This document shows, in pieces, positions 49,110 to 57,646 of a DNA stretch of 64,000 nucleotides; position 1 is the first letter of the stretch; each line of letters begins with the position of its first letter. This DNA comes from Candidatus Gracilibacteria bacterium CG17_big_fil_post_rev_8_21_14_2_50_48_13 (GTDB lineage Bacteria; Patescibacteriota; Gracilibacteria; 1-14-2-50-48-13): NCBI GenBank assembly GCA_002783265.1, contig PFFG01000009.1, forward strand, positions 248,001-312,000, written 5' to 3'. The translations under genes and the position numbers were made by a program. Under the pieces are notes generated by a model. It was not told where the DNA came from, ran no database searches, and saw nothing but the letters and a program-made list of their open reading frames with translations.

Positions 49110-50114
49110 TTAGAAAGCCAGCAGGAGTGTCATAACGATACCCGCCACGACGGGTATCGTTATATTGTCGTCTACTTCCCAAGTGCCGAGTTTCATGGGT
49201 ATCGTTTCAACAAACATAGCGACCATACTTGCCGCGAAAGCAATTGGAAACGGCACAAAGATACTTGCTGCTCCCGCAGCAAAGAGGGCGCCCACGAGTG
49301 GTCCTTCAATGTTTTTATGTTTGTTATACGGGAGAGGAAAGCGACCATAGTAGCCTCCTGCAATGTTTGTGATACTATCACCGAAAGCGAGCACGAGAAT
49401 TGATGCCAGGGCGATATTATGGCTAAAGAATGCTGTTGCGAGAAAACCTCCAATAAGAAAGCAGAGACTGCCTCGCCCGGGAAACTTTTCAAAGTGATGA
49501 GCACGTTCAAAAACGAGCAAAGCTTTTTCCAGTAAGGGCAGTTGTCGTTTTTTTAACAGATAAATGAACAGGAGTGCAACAGGGATAAGCGCCCCGAGCA
49601 ACCACGTGTGCAGAATACCGTAATAGAGGAAAATGGTCATCGTTACACCGACTGTCAGGTGCATGGCCTGTCTTCTATATTCCATTTCTTTACGAAAGAC
49701 GTCCACAAGACGCTGAAAAACTGACCACTTCGTGTCGATAAAGAGGAGCGCAAAGGGGGTCATAAGCCCTACCAGAATGGAAAGAGTGAACTCGGTACTC
49801 GCCCAGGGATAGAGTGTGGATTGTCCTATAAACACGAGAAAAAAGATGCTGACGCCGAGCAGGAGCGGAAACGGGTTTTTCCCACTGGTATGCAGAATAC
49901 TGAGCGCAAGGATCATTGTGCCCCAAAGGTGGATGCTGAGACCCATAATAGCGAGTATCTCAAAGGCCAGAAGAGGAAGTAAAAGTGCGGCAAGGTCACG
50001 CACAAAATCTTTGGTGCCGTGGGGTAATCGAAAAAATGCACTCAGAGTCATATAGGCACACAAACTCAAAATGGGAAAAATTGAGCTGATCCAAATTGGC
50101 CACGTAGCAACCAT
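49110..50114 (-). CDS. SEC59/DGK1/VTE5-like polyprenol or lipid kinase
   Basis: A 334-residue polytopic membrane protein. The C-terminal half has the signatures of the dolichol kinase, phytol kinase and diacylglycerol kinase (CTP-dependent) family: EYRRQAMHLTVG, GRGSLCFLIGG, LVLAFGDSITNIAGGYYGRFPLP and NKHKNIEGPLVG, then DDNITIPVVAG. It probably phosphorylates a polyprenol or diacylglycerol in the membrane. The N-terminal 150 residues add about five extra helices. It converges on the FecR-like gene; stops abut. Confidence 0.85.
   Translation of the reverse strand: MVATWPIWISSIFPILSLCAYMTLSAFFRLPHGTKDFVRDLAALLLPLLAFEILAIMGLSIHLWGTMILALSILHTSGKNPFPLLLGVSIFFLVFIGQSTLYPWASTEFTLSILVGLMTPFALLFIDTKWSVFQRLVDVFRKEMEYRRQAMHLTVGVTMTIFLYYGILHTWLLGALIPVALLFIYLLKKRQLPLLEKALLVFERAHHFEKFPGRGSLCFLIGGFLATAFFSHNIALASILVLAFGDSITNIAGGYYGRFPLPYNKHKNIEGPLVGALFAAGAASIFVPFPIAFAASMVAMFVETIPMKLGTWEVDDNITIPVVAGIVMTLLLAF
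49132..49163. repeat. 13-bp perfect inverted repeat inside the kinase gene end
   Basis: ATAACGATACCCG / CGGGTATCGTTAT with loop CCACGA, 23 bp past the FecR-like stop. It is part of the kinase coding sequence. It could stop or protect the convergent FecR transcript; there is no strong T run. Confidence 0.6.
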
Positions 50115-50159
50115 GCGTTCTGGTAAGGAAACGTTTGGATTCTACTCGCATTCTCTATT

Positions 50160-50188
50160 TTGTAAATTGCTCTACCTCATGGTATACT
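50160..50188 (+). promoter_or_regulatory. Promoter of the RsbW-like kinase gene
   Basis: TTGTAA (50160-50165), 17 bp, TATACT (50183-50188), with a leader of about 19 nt. Confidence 0.65.
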
Positions 50189-50213
50189 GAAAAGAATTTC
50201 TTAGGTACTGGTT

Positions 50214-50984
50214 ATGGACACCCACGCTTCTGATATAGAGCTTCGACTGCCTGCAAAGCTTTCCTACTCGCACCTCGTGCGACAGACGGTAAAACATGCA
50301 CTGGAGGCTACCCCCTTGCCGGCATGTTGGGTGTACCGCCTCATGCTCGTGATCGATGAACTGTTTATGAATGCGGTGAAATACGGTTCGAATCCCAAAG
50401 GTGGTGATACTTTGGTCATTGCAATGCGTGTTACGCGATCAGGCGTTATTTTATCTGTTTCTGATGCGGGGTTTCATGGTGTTACACCAGCAAAACTCCG
50501 GGCAATTATTCGCAAAAATACAGACCGTGAAGGTCTAGCGCATCTTTCGGGACGCGGGCTTGCCCTGATTGCCGCGGCGTGGACTGACAATCTTGTGGTG
50601 CGCCGAAGTGCCATCGGTGGTCTCATGGTCGAGGTCACAAAGCACTTTGCTACAGCGGATCGGGATATTCTTCCTACCACCAAAACCTATCAGCGTGAGG
50701 CTGCCCGTGGCACAGAAACAGTGGTGCACGTCACGGAATCGCTGCTCTCAGCAGAAGCAAATCAGGAATTCCAAAGAGTTCTCGATCTTCTGAAAGATCC
50801 CATGCATCGAGAGCTGTGTTTTGATTGCTCAGAGGTGGGCGATATTTCCCGTGGGCGGACTTTCCGTTTGATAGAGCTCTATCTCGCCCTCTCCTTAGAG
50901 GGAGCGCACATTCGCTGGCAACATGTTTCCACTTCCTTAGAAAAAAAACTGCAGCACGTTCATATACTAGACAGAAACTCTTAA
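50214..50984 (+). CDS. RsbW-like anti-sigma/switch kinase fused to a STAS-like domain
   Basis: The protein has 256 residues. Residues 10-145 form a GHKL ATPase: N box with Glu49 and Asn53 (LVIDELFMNAVKYGSN), G1 box SVSDAGFHG, G2 box SGRGLALIAA. This is the RsbW/SpoIIAB type, which phosphorylates STAS antagonists and binds sigma factors. Residues about 160-250 look like a STAS domain (VVHVTESLLSAEANQEF, ELCFDCSEVGDIS). A kinase and its usual substrate domain on one chain is uncommon. A separate STAS gene follows 40 bp downstream. No sigma factor or PP2C phosphatase is in the window. Confidence 0.82.
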   Translation: MDTHASDIELRLPAKLSYSHLVRQTVKHALEATPLPACWVYRLMLVIDELFMNAVKYGSNPKGGDTLVIAMRVTRSGVILSVSDAGFHGVTPAKLRAIIRKNTDREGLAHLSGRGLALIAAAWTDNLVVRRSAIGGLMVEVTKHFATADRDILPTTKTYQREAARGTETVVHVTESLLSAEANQEFQRVLDLLKDPMHRELCFDCSEVGDISRGRTFRLIELYLALSLEGAHIRWQHVSTSLEKKLQHVHILDRNS

Positions 50985-50996
50985 GTATTGTACTAT
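50968..50996 (+). promoter_or_regulatory. Possible separate promoter of the STAS gene
   Basis: TAGACA (50968-50973), 17 bp, TACTAT (50991-50996), overlapping the end of the upstream gene. Confidence 0.45.
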
Positions 50997-51023
50997 ACAA
51001 TGTAAGTAAAACAAAAACCTCTC

Positions 51024-51383
51024 ATGAACACACAAGTACTCATCCGCATTGATCCCATTGAAGAAAAGCCAAATTTTCGTTTGGTCACTCTTTCTGGACA
51101 GGTGGATGAATCCAATCTCCATATGGTCGAAGAACAGCTGGAAACACTGGTGAACCATGACGATGTGCGGGTTCTCGTTTTCAACTTTCGAGACCTGGAG
51201 TTTATTAACAGTCGCGTGATCGGTTACCTGCTTTCTATTTATTCAAGCATGGCAGAGGCAGATAAACGCATGGCCATTGTGGAATCAAATCAAAATATCA
51301 TGTCGATTCTCTCGCTTGTGGGTCTGACAACCCTCATTGGTCATTATGGAAACCTGTCGGAAGCATTAGAAGTTTTGGAATAA
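51024..51383 (+). CDS. STAS-domain anti-sigma factor antagonist-like protein
   Basis: A 119-residue single STAS domain (RsbV/SpoIIAA type): FRLVTLSGQVDESN, VLVFNFRDLEFINSRVIGYLLSIYS. In SpoIIAA the phosphorylated serine is the second Ser of the DSSG motif; here the matching stretch is N62-S63-R64-V65, so the usual phosphoacceptor position is Arg. Phosphorylation may use S63 or may be lost. It probably works with the upstream RsbW-like kinase in a partner-switch. Confidence 0.88.
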   Translation: MNTQVLIRIDPIEEKPNFRLVTLSGQVDESNLHMVEEQLETLVNHDDVRVLVFNFRDLEFINSRVIGYLLSIYSSMAEADKRMAIVESNQNIMSILSLVGLTTLIGHYGNLSEALEVLE

Positions 51384-51417
51384 AAAAACAGCCCTCATGT
51401 GAAGGACTGTTTTTTTG
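51382..51417. terminator. Bidirectional terminator between the STAS gene and rpmE
   Basis: ACAGCCCT/AGGACTGT stem (51388-51395 with 51403-51410) with one mismatch, flanked by seven A and seven T. Confidence 0.85.
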
Positions 51418-51429
51418 CATTTCCCGAAT

Positions 51430-51687
51430 TTACGCAGCAACTTCTTCTTTTGGTGTCGTTGCTTTTGTTTCGGCAGCTGCTGCTGCATTCGCTTCCTGAC
51501 GGCGGCGGAACTTATCAACACGACCCTCCGTATCCACAAGCTTTGATTTACCTGTGTAAAACGGGTGGCACTTTGAACAGATTTCTACTTTGAGTTCAGG
51601 AAGTGTGGAACCAATAGTATGGGTTGCCCCGCAGGAACACGTGACAACACAGGCTGTATTGAACGTTGGATGAGTATCTTTTTTCAT
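51430..51687 (-). CDS. rpmE: Ribosomal protein bL31
   Basis: An 85-residue protein from the ATG at 51687 ([10 protein letters not shown]), the normal L31 start; an in-frame extension to 51714 is not needed. Zinc ligands lie in CSCG and [11 protein letters not shown], so this is the zinc-binding form. The Ala/Lys-rich tail ([20 protein letters not shown]) extends past the usual end. It has its own promoter inside the end of hemW. Confidence 0.96.
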   Translation of the reverse strand: MKKDTHPTFNTACVVTCSCGATHTIGSTLPELKVEICSKCHPFYTGKSKLVDTEGRVDKFRRRQEANAAAAAETKATTPKEEVAA

Positions 51688-51731
51688 AGAGAAAGGGGAG
51701 AATAAATGCGCCAAGTACGCAAAACAGAGGT

Positions 51732-51759
51732 ATTATACGCAAAATCTGGCTCTCGGCAA
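51732..51759 (-). promoter_or_regulatory. Promoter of rpmE
   Basis: On the minus strand TTGCCG (51754-51759), 16 bp, TATAAT (51732-51737), with a leader of about 39 nt. Confidence 0.7.
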
Positions 51760-51765
51760 GATAAT

Positions 51766-52848
51766 TTAGAAGAGGAGTTCTTTGAGAATGGCGGAGTGCA
51801 GTGGGTGGGCATCTTCGTTGAGCACAAGGTGAGTTTCGGTGGTCGTAACAAGCCCTTGTTGAGACAGAGACCGCGAGCGGCTTTGTAGCTGCAGAAGCTG
51901 CTCTTCTGATATGTACGGGAGAAGTGCAGACCATGCAAGGCCGTTTTTCGTGCGTGTATGTGTTGTCAGGAGAAGGTTTGCCATCTCTTGGTGCTGCAGG
52001 GGGATGGGCGTTTCCATGACATAATTTCCTTCAAGATAAAGACGAAGGTTGCGCGTATTGCTCCAAAGCTTTTGCCCTTCGAAGGAGCTGGCACCAAGAC
52101 CAAGGCCGCTATACTCTTCTCCATGCCAGTAGGTAAGATTATGCTTGCAGGCATGACCAGGTTTTGCCCAGTTGGAAATTTCCTCGTGCTCGTAGCCACT
52201 ATCTCGGAGTACTCGAGAGAAGGTTCTATAAAGGCTCACGCTTTCCTCGTCATTCTCATCAAAGGGCATAGTTGCAAGGACGGTACCCGGTTCGATGCTA
52301 AGAAAGTACGCAGAGAGGTGATGCGGTGCAAAGGCAAGAATTCGGTACAGATCCTTTTCCATGCTTGCACTTGTTGTGCCAGGAAGACCTAAAATGAGAT
52401 CCGTATTCCAGGAGAAGGGACTTTCTGCGAGCAGGGTCATGGCCTCAAAAACTTGCCTGCTTGAGTGCTGTCGATTCATTGTGCTGAGCGCGGCATCGGA
52501 AAGCGTTTGTACACCCATGCTCACGCGGGTCACACCAAGGGTATGCAGAAATTGCAGGTACGCTTTACCAACTTGTTCCGGGTTAACTTCCACGGTGACT
52601 TCGCCTGCCGCAGGAAGGCTGTTCATAAGTTCTTCGAGAAGTTTTGGTGCGAGCAAACTTGGGGTGCCACCGCCAATGTACAAGGTTTCTATCGCCTGAC
52701 TTTTGGTTATTCCTCGCGCCTGTGCTTCCGCGCGCAGCGCCTGCACATAGGCCTCCTGATGATCGGAGTTGGTCACAACAGAAAATGCGCAGTAGTGACA
52801 TTTACTGGTGCAAAAGGGAATATGGACGTACAGCGCTTTGGGTCTCAT
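51766..52848 (-). CDS. hemW: Radical SAM protein HemW-like
   Basis: The protein has 360 residues. The [4Fe-4S] site is CTSKCHYC in [16 protein letters not shown], the HemW layout (C-x3-C-x2-C); HemN has a further Cys two residues on, which is absent. GGGTPS (SAM binding) and a C-terminal HemN-like domain follow. HemW is a heme chaperone rather than a coproporphyrinogen oxidase, though a CPR cell without a heme pathway may use it otherwise. Its ATG overlaps the ruvB stop (ATGA). Confidence 0.9.
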   Translation of the reverse strand: MRPKALYVHIPFCTSKCHYCAFSVVTNSDHQEAYVQALRAEAQARGITKSQAIETLYIGGGTPSLLAPKLLEELMNSLPAAGEVTVEVNPEQVGKAYLQFLHTLGVTRVSMGVQTLSDAALSTMNRQHSSRQVFEAMTLLAESPFSWNTDLILGLPGTTSASMEKDLYRILAFAPHHLSAYFLSIEPGTVLATMPFDENDEESVSLYRTFSRVLRDSGYEHEEISNWAKPGHACKHNLTYWHGEEYSGLGLGASSFEGQKLWSNTRNLRLYLEGNYVMETPIPLQHQEMANLLLTTHTRTKNGLAWSALLPYISEEQLLQLQSRSRSLSQQGLVTTTETHLVLNEDAHPLHSAILKELLF

Positions 52849-53897
52849 GCCGAGAGAAGTGACCCCTGGGATCCACTGGGAGGCGTGAAGCCAAGGTGGG
52901 TGTAGGCGCGGTCTGTGGGTATACGCCCTCTGGGTGTGCGCTCGATAAAGCCTATCTGGAGCAAATAGGGCTCGTAGACATCTTCAATGGTGCCTTCTTC
53001 TTCTGAGGTGGCGGAAGCGAGAGTGCTCAGGCCAATGGGGCGTCCACCAAATTTTTCTATCATGGTGGAGAGAATCATGCGGTCGGACGGGTCGAGGCCG
53101 AGAACATCGATACCAAGTTCGCCAAGAGCATGCTGAGCCAGCTCTAACGAAATGGAAGAGACGCCACCAATGTGCGCATAATCCCGAACCCGTCGCAGAA
53201 GCCGATTGGCGATGCGGGGAGTTTTGCGCGCACGACTGGCGATTTCAAGAGCGGCCGTTTCTTCAACGCCGAGGCCAAGGATCTGTGAAGAACGATGAAC
53301 AATATGAGACATTTCGTCATCAGAGTAGAATTCAAGGCGGTAAACGTGACCAAAGCGGTCGCGCAGTGGCGATGAAAGCATATTGACCTTCGTGGTTGCA
53401 CCAACAAGCGTAAAGGGTGGCAGGTTGATACGCATACTGCGGGCGCCGGGCCCTTTCCCTATGACAATATCGAGGACAAAATCTTCCATGGCACTGTAGA
53501 GTACCTCTTCCACGGCTGTTTTTAGGCGATGAATTTCATCGATGAAAAGCACATCACCCGGTTGTAAATTGGTGAGTAAGGACGCAAGATCCCCTGGCTT
53601 ATCGATGGCAGGACCCGAGGTGATTTTGATATTCGCCCCCATTTCCGATGCAATGATGTGCGAAAGAGTTGTTTTGCCCAGTCCTGGTGGCCCATAGAGC
53701 AAAAGGTGTTCCATGGGTTCCTCGCGGGCCTTAGCCGCTTCGAGAGAAACGGAGAGATTACGTTTGAGTTGTTGCTGCCCAATATAATCGGCGAGACGCT
53801 GTGGCCGGAGGGTGTTTTCAAAAGCGTCCGTACGAGATGGTTCACTCTGCACGAGCCGCTGCACATCTCCTGTTTGTTGATGAAGATTCTCTATCAT
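52845..53897 (-). CDS. ruvB: Holliday junction helicase subunit RuvB
   Basis: The protein has 350 residues. AAA+ motor: Walker A GPPGLGKT, Walker B DEIHRL, sensor 1 VGATT, arginine finger SPLRDRFG. The C-terminal winged helix ends [12 protein letters not shown]. RuvB drives branch migration with RuvA. It is cotranscribed with hemW by a 4-bp overlap. No ruvA or ruvC in the window. Confidence 0.98.
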   Translation of the reverse strand: MIENLHQQTGDVQRLVQSEPSRTDAFENTLRPQRLADYIGQQQLKRNLSVSLEAAKAREEPMEHLLLYGPPGLGKTTLSHIIASEMGANIKITSGPAIDKPGDLASLLTNLQPGDVLFIDEIHRLKTAVEEVLYSAMEDFVLDIVIGKGPGARSMRINLPPFTLVGATTKVNMLSSPLRDRFGHVYRLEFYSDDEMSHIVHRSSQILGLGVEETAALEIASRARKTPRIANRLLRRVRDYAHIGGVSSISLELAQHALGELGIDVLGLDPSDRMILSTMIEKFGGRPIGLSTLASATSEEEGTIEDVYEPYLLQIGFIERTPRGRIPTDRAYTHLGFTPPSGSQGSLLSA

Positions 53898-53959
53898 AGC
53901 TTGGATATTAGTGCATCCAGTCTAGCGTGAGCCTTGGTGTAAAGTAAAGGTCTCCTCGC

Positions 53960-54235
53960 TTAATTATTCCAGAAGAAAAGAAATGACGACATGGACTCAA
54001 AAAATGCCATACGATCTTTCATGGGAAGGAAAAACGTGCACCAGATGAGCAATAGAAAGAAGAGAATAATAGACGACACGAGGGTAAATATATGTATGCT
54101 TGGCACATATGCATCGAGAACAGTCTTGTAGACATACAGAAAAAAGAGACCGATCGAGAATATGGACATGGCTTTTAGCCAGGCGAAGAAGTGATACAAT
54201 CCTTTTTCTCTTAGCTCAGGCGGTTTTTTCTCCAT
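53960..54235 (-). CDS. Small membrane protein, 91 residues
   Basis: Two predicted transmembrane helices (about 22-42 and 51-70) and charged ends. No family recognised. The start overlaps the trmD 3' end by 25 bp, so it is the last gene of the trmD operon. Confidence 0.65.
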   Translation of the reverse strand: MEKKPPELREKGLYHFFAWLKAMSIFSIGLFFLYVYKTVLDAYVPSIHIFTLVSSIILFFLLLIWCTFFLPMKDRMAFFESMSSFLFFWNN

Positions 54236-54861
54236 GCATCAATATTTTTATGATGACCAGACAGCAGCGTTTCGGGGACGCTCTTTCCCCGCCACACTTC
54301 CGGGCGCGTATAATGCGGGTATTCTTTTTTTCGGCCGAGGCGTTTGGAAAAGGATTCTTCTTCTGGTGAATCGTCGTTGCCGAGTACGCCAGGCAGAAGG
54401 CGTGTGAGGGCATCAATCAGGAGAAGAGCAGGAAATTCACCGCCACTCAGGACCGCGTCACCAACGCAAAAATGATAATCGACAAAGGTTTCTAGCACTC
54501 TCTCATCAATACCTTCGTAGCGGCCACAGAGTAAAATGAGACTTGTATGGCGTTGTTTGAGCATTTCTGTGGCGTGCTGGGTCAGTCGCTTCCCCCTTGG
54601 GGTAAAGTGCACGACGGGTGCATCTGGCGCTGCCGTTTTCGCTGCTTCAATGGCGCGTGCAACGGGTTCAGGACGAAGGAGCATGCCTGCACCACCGCCG
54701 TAGGGCACATCATCAACGCGTTTATTGGGCGCTTCCTTGAAGTTTGCCAGAGAATAGTAGTGCAGACGCACAAGACCATCCGTGACGGCACGACCAAGAA
54801 TGCCGGTTTCTGTCGGGCTTTCAAAGAACTTCGGAAAGAGTGTGATGATGTGAATATCCAT
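54211..54861 (-). CDS. trmD: tRNA (guanine-37-N1)-methyltransferase
   Basis: The protein has 216 residues, somewhat shorter than the usual 240-250. SPOUT knot motifs: DDVPYGGGAGMLLRPEP, LLCGRYEGIDERV, and the SAM-binding loop VGDAVLSGGEFPALLLIDA. It methylates G37 of tRNAs to prevent frameshifting. Its ATG overlaps the stop of the cysteine desulfurase gene (TAATG). Confidence 0.97.
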   Translation of the reverse strand: MDIHIITLFPKFFESPTETGILGRAVTDGLVRLHYYSLANFKEAPNKRVDDVPYGGGAGMLLRPEPVARAIEAAKTAAPDAPVVHFTPRGKRLTQHATEMLKQRHTSLILLCGRYEGIDERVLETFVDYHFCVGDAVLSGGEFPALLLIDALTRLLPGVLGNDDSPEEESFSKRLGRKKEYPHYTRPEVWRGKSVPETLLSGHHKNIDAWRKNRLS

Positions 54862-56018
54862 TAGTAGGTGATGTTCATATGGCGAATTTGCCCAACGTGA
54901 AAGGCAAGGGAGGTGACAAGGGCGTCGATTTCCTCGCGTGTGGTGAGATGCGAAAAGGAGAGGCGCAAAGTTGCTTGTGCCAGCTCTTCAGAAATGCCCA
55001 TGGCCGTGAGTACATGAGAGACACGGCCGCTGCCAGAGGCGCAGGCTGAGGCGGTTGAAACCGCAATGCCATCAAGGTCGAGACGACGCATTAGCGACTC
55101 TCCGGAGGTCCCTGGAAAGGCGATACTCAGAATGTGCGGTGACGCAGGGGTGGTCGCGTCGATATGAAAATGGATGTCTGGAATCGTTTCCGTAAGGCAG
55201 GTGCGGGCATAGGCGTTGATTTCAACGAGCCGCTCTGTGCGAAGGGCTTGTTCTTCCTGCTGGATTTCGAGAGCCTTTTGCATACCGACAGCAAGAGGGA
55301 CATTTTGCGTGCCTGCGCGTAGGCCAAACTCCTGGCTGCCACTGATGAGAGTTTCAATTTCTACACCTGGTGCGACGTAGAGGGCAGCAATGCCCTTTGG
55401 TCCATGAAACTTGTGGGCTGCGAGCACAAAGGATGTGACGGGCAAATGTTGTAGGTTGAGGTTCATATCACCAACTGCCTGGGCTCCATCAACATGGAAA
55501 TGAATCTTCTTTTCTTTGAGTGCTTGGGCAATCGCAGAAATGGGCTGTATGGTCCCTACCTCATTTTGCACAGCCATCAGGATAGCAAGACTTGTCTCGT
55601 CGGTGCATGCTGCGAGAAATGCATCAACGTCCACGATTCCCTGAATATTAGGCTTAACGAAGGAAACAGTCCAACCTTCTCGCGAAAGGTCGTTGAGTGC
55701 GGCGAGGGTGGTGCTGTGTTCAAAAGAACTCGCAACAATATGACGACCCTTTTTCACGTGGGCTTTTGCTAAGCCCTTGATGGCCAGGTGAATTGCTTCT
55801 GATGCGCCACCAGTAAAAATGACGGATTCCTGAGCGACATGTAGAAACGCCGCGATGCTGGCACGTGCATCATTGAGTGCAATATGGGCCTCCTGACCAA
55901 AAAAATGCGTTGAAGACGGATTCCCATATTTTTCCGTGAAATAGGGGAGCATTGCATCCACGACGCGCGGATCTGTCACCGTGGTTGCTGCATTATCCAG
56001 ATATATTTTTTTGTTCAT
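54861..56018 (-). CDS. Cysteine desulfurase (NifS/IscS family)
   Basis: A 385-residue protein from the ATG at 56018 (MNKKIYLDNAATT), the normal start for the family; the frame is open to 56246 but that part overlaps the upstream gene and does not look like NifS. PLP-binding Lys203 is in AAHKFHGPKG and the catalytic Cys326 is in STASACASGSG. It removes sulfur from cysteine for Fe-S clusters or tRNA thiolation. No IscU or MnmA in the window. It is coupled to trmD by TAATG and overlaps the preceding gene by 26 bp. Confidence 0.93.
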   Translation of the reverse strand: MNKKIYLDNAATTVTDPRVVDAMLPYFTEKYGNPSSTHFFGQEAHIALNDARASIAAFLHVAQESVIFTGGASEAIHLAIKGLAKAHVKKGRHIVASSFEHSTTLAALNDLSREGWTVSFVKPNIQGIVDVDAFLAACTDETSLAILMAVQNEVGTIQPISAIAQALKEKKIHFHVDGAQAVGDMNLNLQHLPVTSFVLAAHKFHGPKGIAALYVAPGVEIETLISGSQEFGLRAGTQNVPLAVGMQKALEIQQEEQALRTERLVEINAYARTCLTETIPDIHFHIDATTPASPHILSIAFPGTSGESLMRRLDLDGIAVSTASACASGSGRVSHVLTAMGISEELAQATLRLSFSHLTTREEIDALVTSLAFHVGQIRHMNITY

Positions 56019-56487
56019 AGGGGTCTGAGATGAAGCGAATTTTGTAGAAATAGCAGCAAAGTGGACGAAGAATTTCGAGTTGCGTAAAGAGCTGCTTCTT
56101 TTGCTCTTTCGTTGCTGAGGAGTGTGCAATACTGTCCTTAAGTAACACCATATCATGCGTAAACATGGTTTCCGCATAGTCGTAATTCGCGACTTGCCAA
56201 CGGTAGGCGAGGGAGACGGTTTGCGCATAGCTATCGAGCGCGGCATAGGCCCAGTCGATCATATCTCCGTCTCGTCTCGGAATGGCACTGATGCCACTGC
56301 GAATTTCCCCAATATACAGATGAATGAGTTCGATCGCTTGTTCGCCGATGGTCTCGTTGGGTTTTGGCTGGCCAAGAATTGTGGGATACCTTTGTCGTAG
56401 ATCGTGCATTGCATCCAAGATCTGGTGCGTTGTTGCAAACTTCTGCCCTTGCAGCTCACGAAGATAGGGTGATTCCAGACGTTCCAT
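55993..56487 (-). CDS. Hypothetical helical protein, 164 residues
   Basis: The ATG at 56487 is chosen because a promoter (56514-56541) lies between it and an in-frame TTG at 56541. The product is an all-helical soluble protein (MERLESPYLRELQGQK at the start) with many aromatics (DWAYAALDSYAQTVSLAY). No family recognised. It overlaps the cysteine desulfurase start by 26 bp. Confidence 0.6.
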   Translation of the reverse strand: MERLESPYLRELQGQKFATTHQILDAMHDLRQRYPTILGQPKPNETIGEQAIELIHLYIGEIRSGISAIPRRDGDMIDWAYAALDSYAQTVSLAYRWQVANYDYAETMFTHDMVLLKDSIAHSSATKEQKKQLFTQLEILRPLCCYFYKIRFISDPYEQKNISG

Positions 56488-56513
56488 ACTGAAGAAGGAA
56501 AGATATTGCCCTA

Positions 56514-56541
56514 TGTATACCACGAACTTCTTTTCCTGCAA
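56514..56541 (-). promoter_or_regulatory. Internal promoter before the 164-residue gene
   Basis: On the minus strand TTGCAG (56536-56541), 16 bp, TATACA (56514-56519). Confidence 0.5.
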
Positions 56542-56544
56542 CGG

Positions 56545-57501
56545 TTAGCCCTTTTTCTGCCAGTCTTCTATGGCTTCTCTCAGCAAGGTTTCTTCCTCTT
56601 TTGAAAGAATTCTGCTGGAATCTGATATGCAGTACCCGAGAACACTTGCAATGACCTGACCGACGTATTTGTTGTCTTCTTCCTTCAACATTCCTGCGAG
56701 GCGTTTTCGCGCTTCAGGGTTGTCTTCATAGACAAGCGTGTGCACTGCGGCGATGCGCACATCCTCCGTCGGATGCGTTTTTGCGATTGCAAAAAGGAAC
56801 TCTCGGGTTTCCTCATCCATCACACTGCGCAGACTCATAAGCATTTCCATGGCGCGAGGAATTTCGCTTTTTTCCACAAGCCCACCAAATCGATGGGTAA
56901 AGTAGGCGCGCAGTGCCCGAATATGCATAGCGACAAGGTCTTTATCGGTTTCCTTAGCAAAAATATGGTCGAGATCTGCTCTCGCCTTGGCAATAACACT
57001 TGGTCGCCCACCATGTTTGAGTTGGTCAAGGGCTGCAAGCATTCTATGGTGATCGGAAATGAGATTTTCAATAGCATCCGGCAGCTGCTTGAAGCTTGAG
57101 GGGTAACGCTCGGAAAGTCCTTCAGAACTGAGGTGCAAGAACGACATGGCAACCAACATCTCTTGAGATTCACTGAGCTTTCGGTCTTGTAATCGTTTTT
57201 TCAATTCCAGCGTGACCAGTACAAGGAGCGTACCATTTGCCATTTTGTCTTCAAACAAGGCACAGAGAATTTCCGTAGGGGTGTCGCTTAGCTTCTCGCG
57301 AAAGGCAGCAATCTCTTCCTTTTCCTCAAGATCTCGAAGATTTTCCGGTGTCGGCAGCGTTGCACTTTCCGCGAGGATCGCCTTTTGTTTGTCCTCCTGC
57401 TCAAGGGTTATGGAGTTTTCCAGAGTATGTTCAAGCTCTTTCTGTGCGTCTACATTACGATCGAGAAAATCGCTTCGTGTGTGGGGCAGGTTTGGTATCA
57501 T
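56545..57501 (-). CDS. HEAT-repeat-like hypothetical protein
   Basis: The protein has 318 residues, all helical. The C-terminal part has short repeats like HEAT or armadillo units (EDVRIAAVHTLVYEDNPEARKRLAGML). The N-terminal 80 residues are acidic and may be coiled coil. No function can be named. First gene of the operon that leads to trmD; the next gene starts nearby. Confidence 0.65.
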   Translation of the reverse strand: MIPNLPHTRSDFLDRNVDAQKELEHTLENSITLEQEDKQKAILAESATLPTPENLRDLEEKEEIAAFREKLSDTPTEILCALFEDKMANGTLLVLVTLELKKRLQDRKLSESQEMLVAMSFLHLSSEGLSERYPSSFKQLPDAIENLISDHHRMLAALDQLKHGGRPSVIAKARADLDHIFAKETDKDLVAMHIRALRAYFTHRFGGLVEKSEIPRAMEMLMSLRSVMDEETREFLFAIAKTHPTEDVRIAAVHTLVYEDNPEARKRLAGMLKEEDNKYVGQVIASVLGYCISDSSRILSKEEETLLREAIEDWQKKG

Positions 57502-57646
57502 GGAGGTGTGTTATAGTGATGCAATTCTACACAACTTTATCGTGGTACGTCAATCGTGTTTTTTCGTGGGATTTCCCCGTATTTCTGTACAGAAGGGGAG
57601 GGCGTGAGTAGAATGCCACCGTTTCATCTGTTTTTACGACCATGCT

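Noticed and set aside
54861-56246. Longer form of the cysteine desulfurase starting at 56246
   Set aside because: The extra 76 residues overlap another gene in a different frame and do not resemble the family; the normal start MNKKIYLDNAATT is at 56018.
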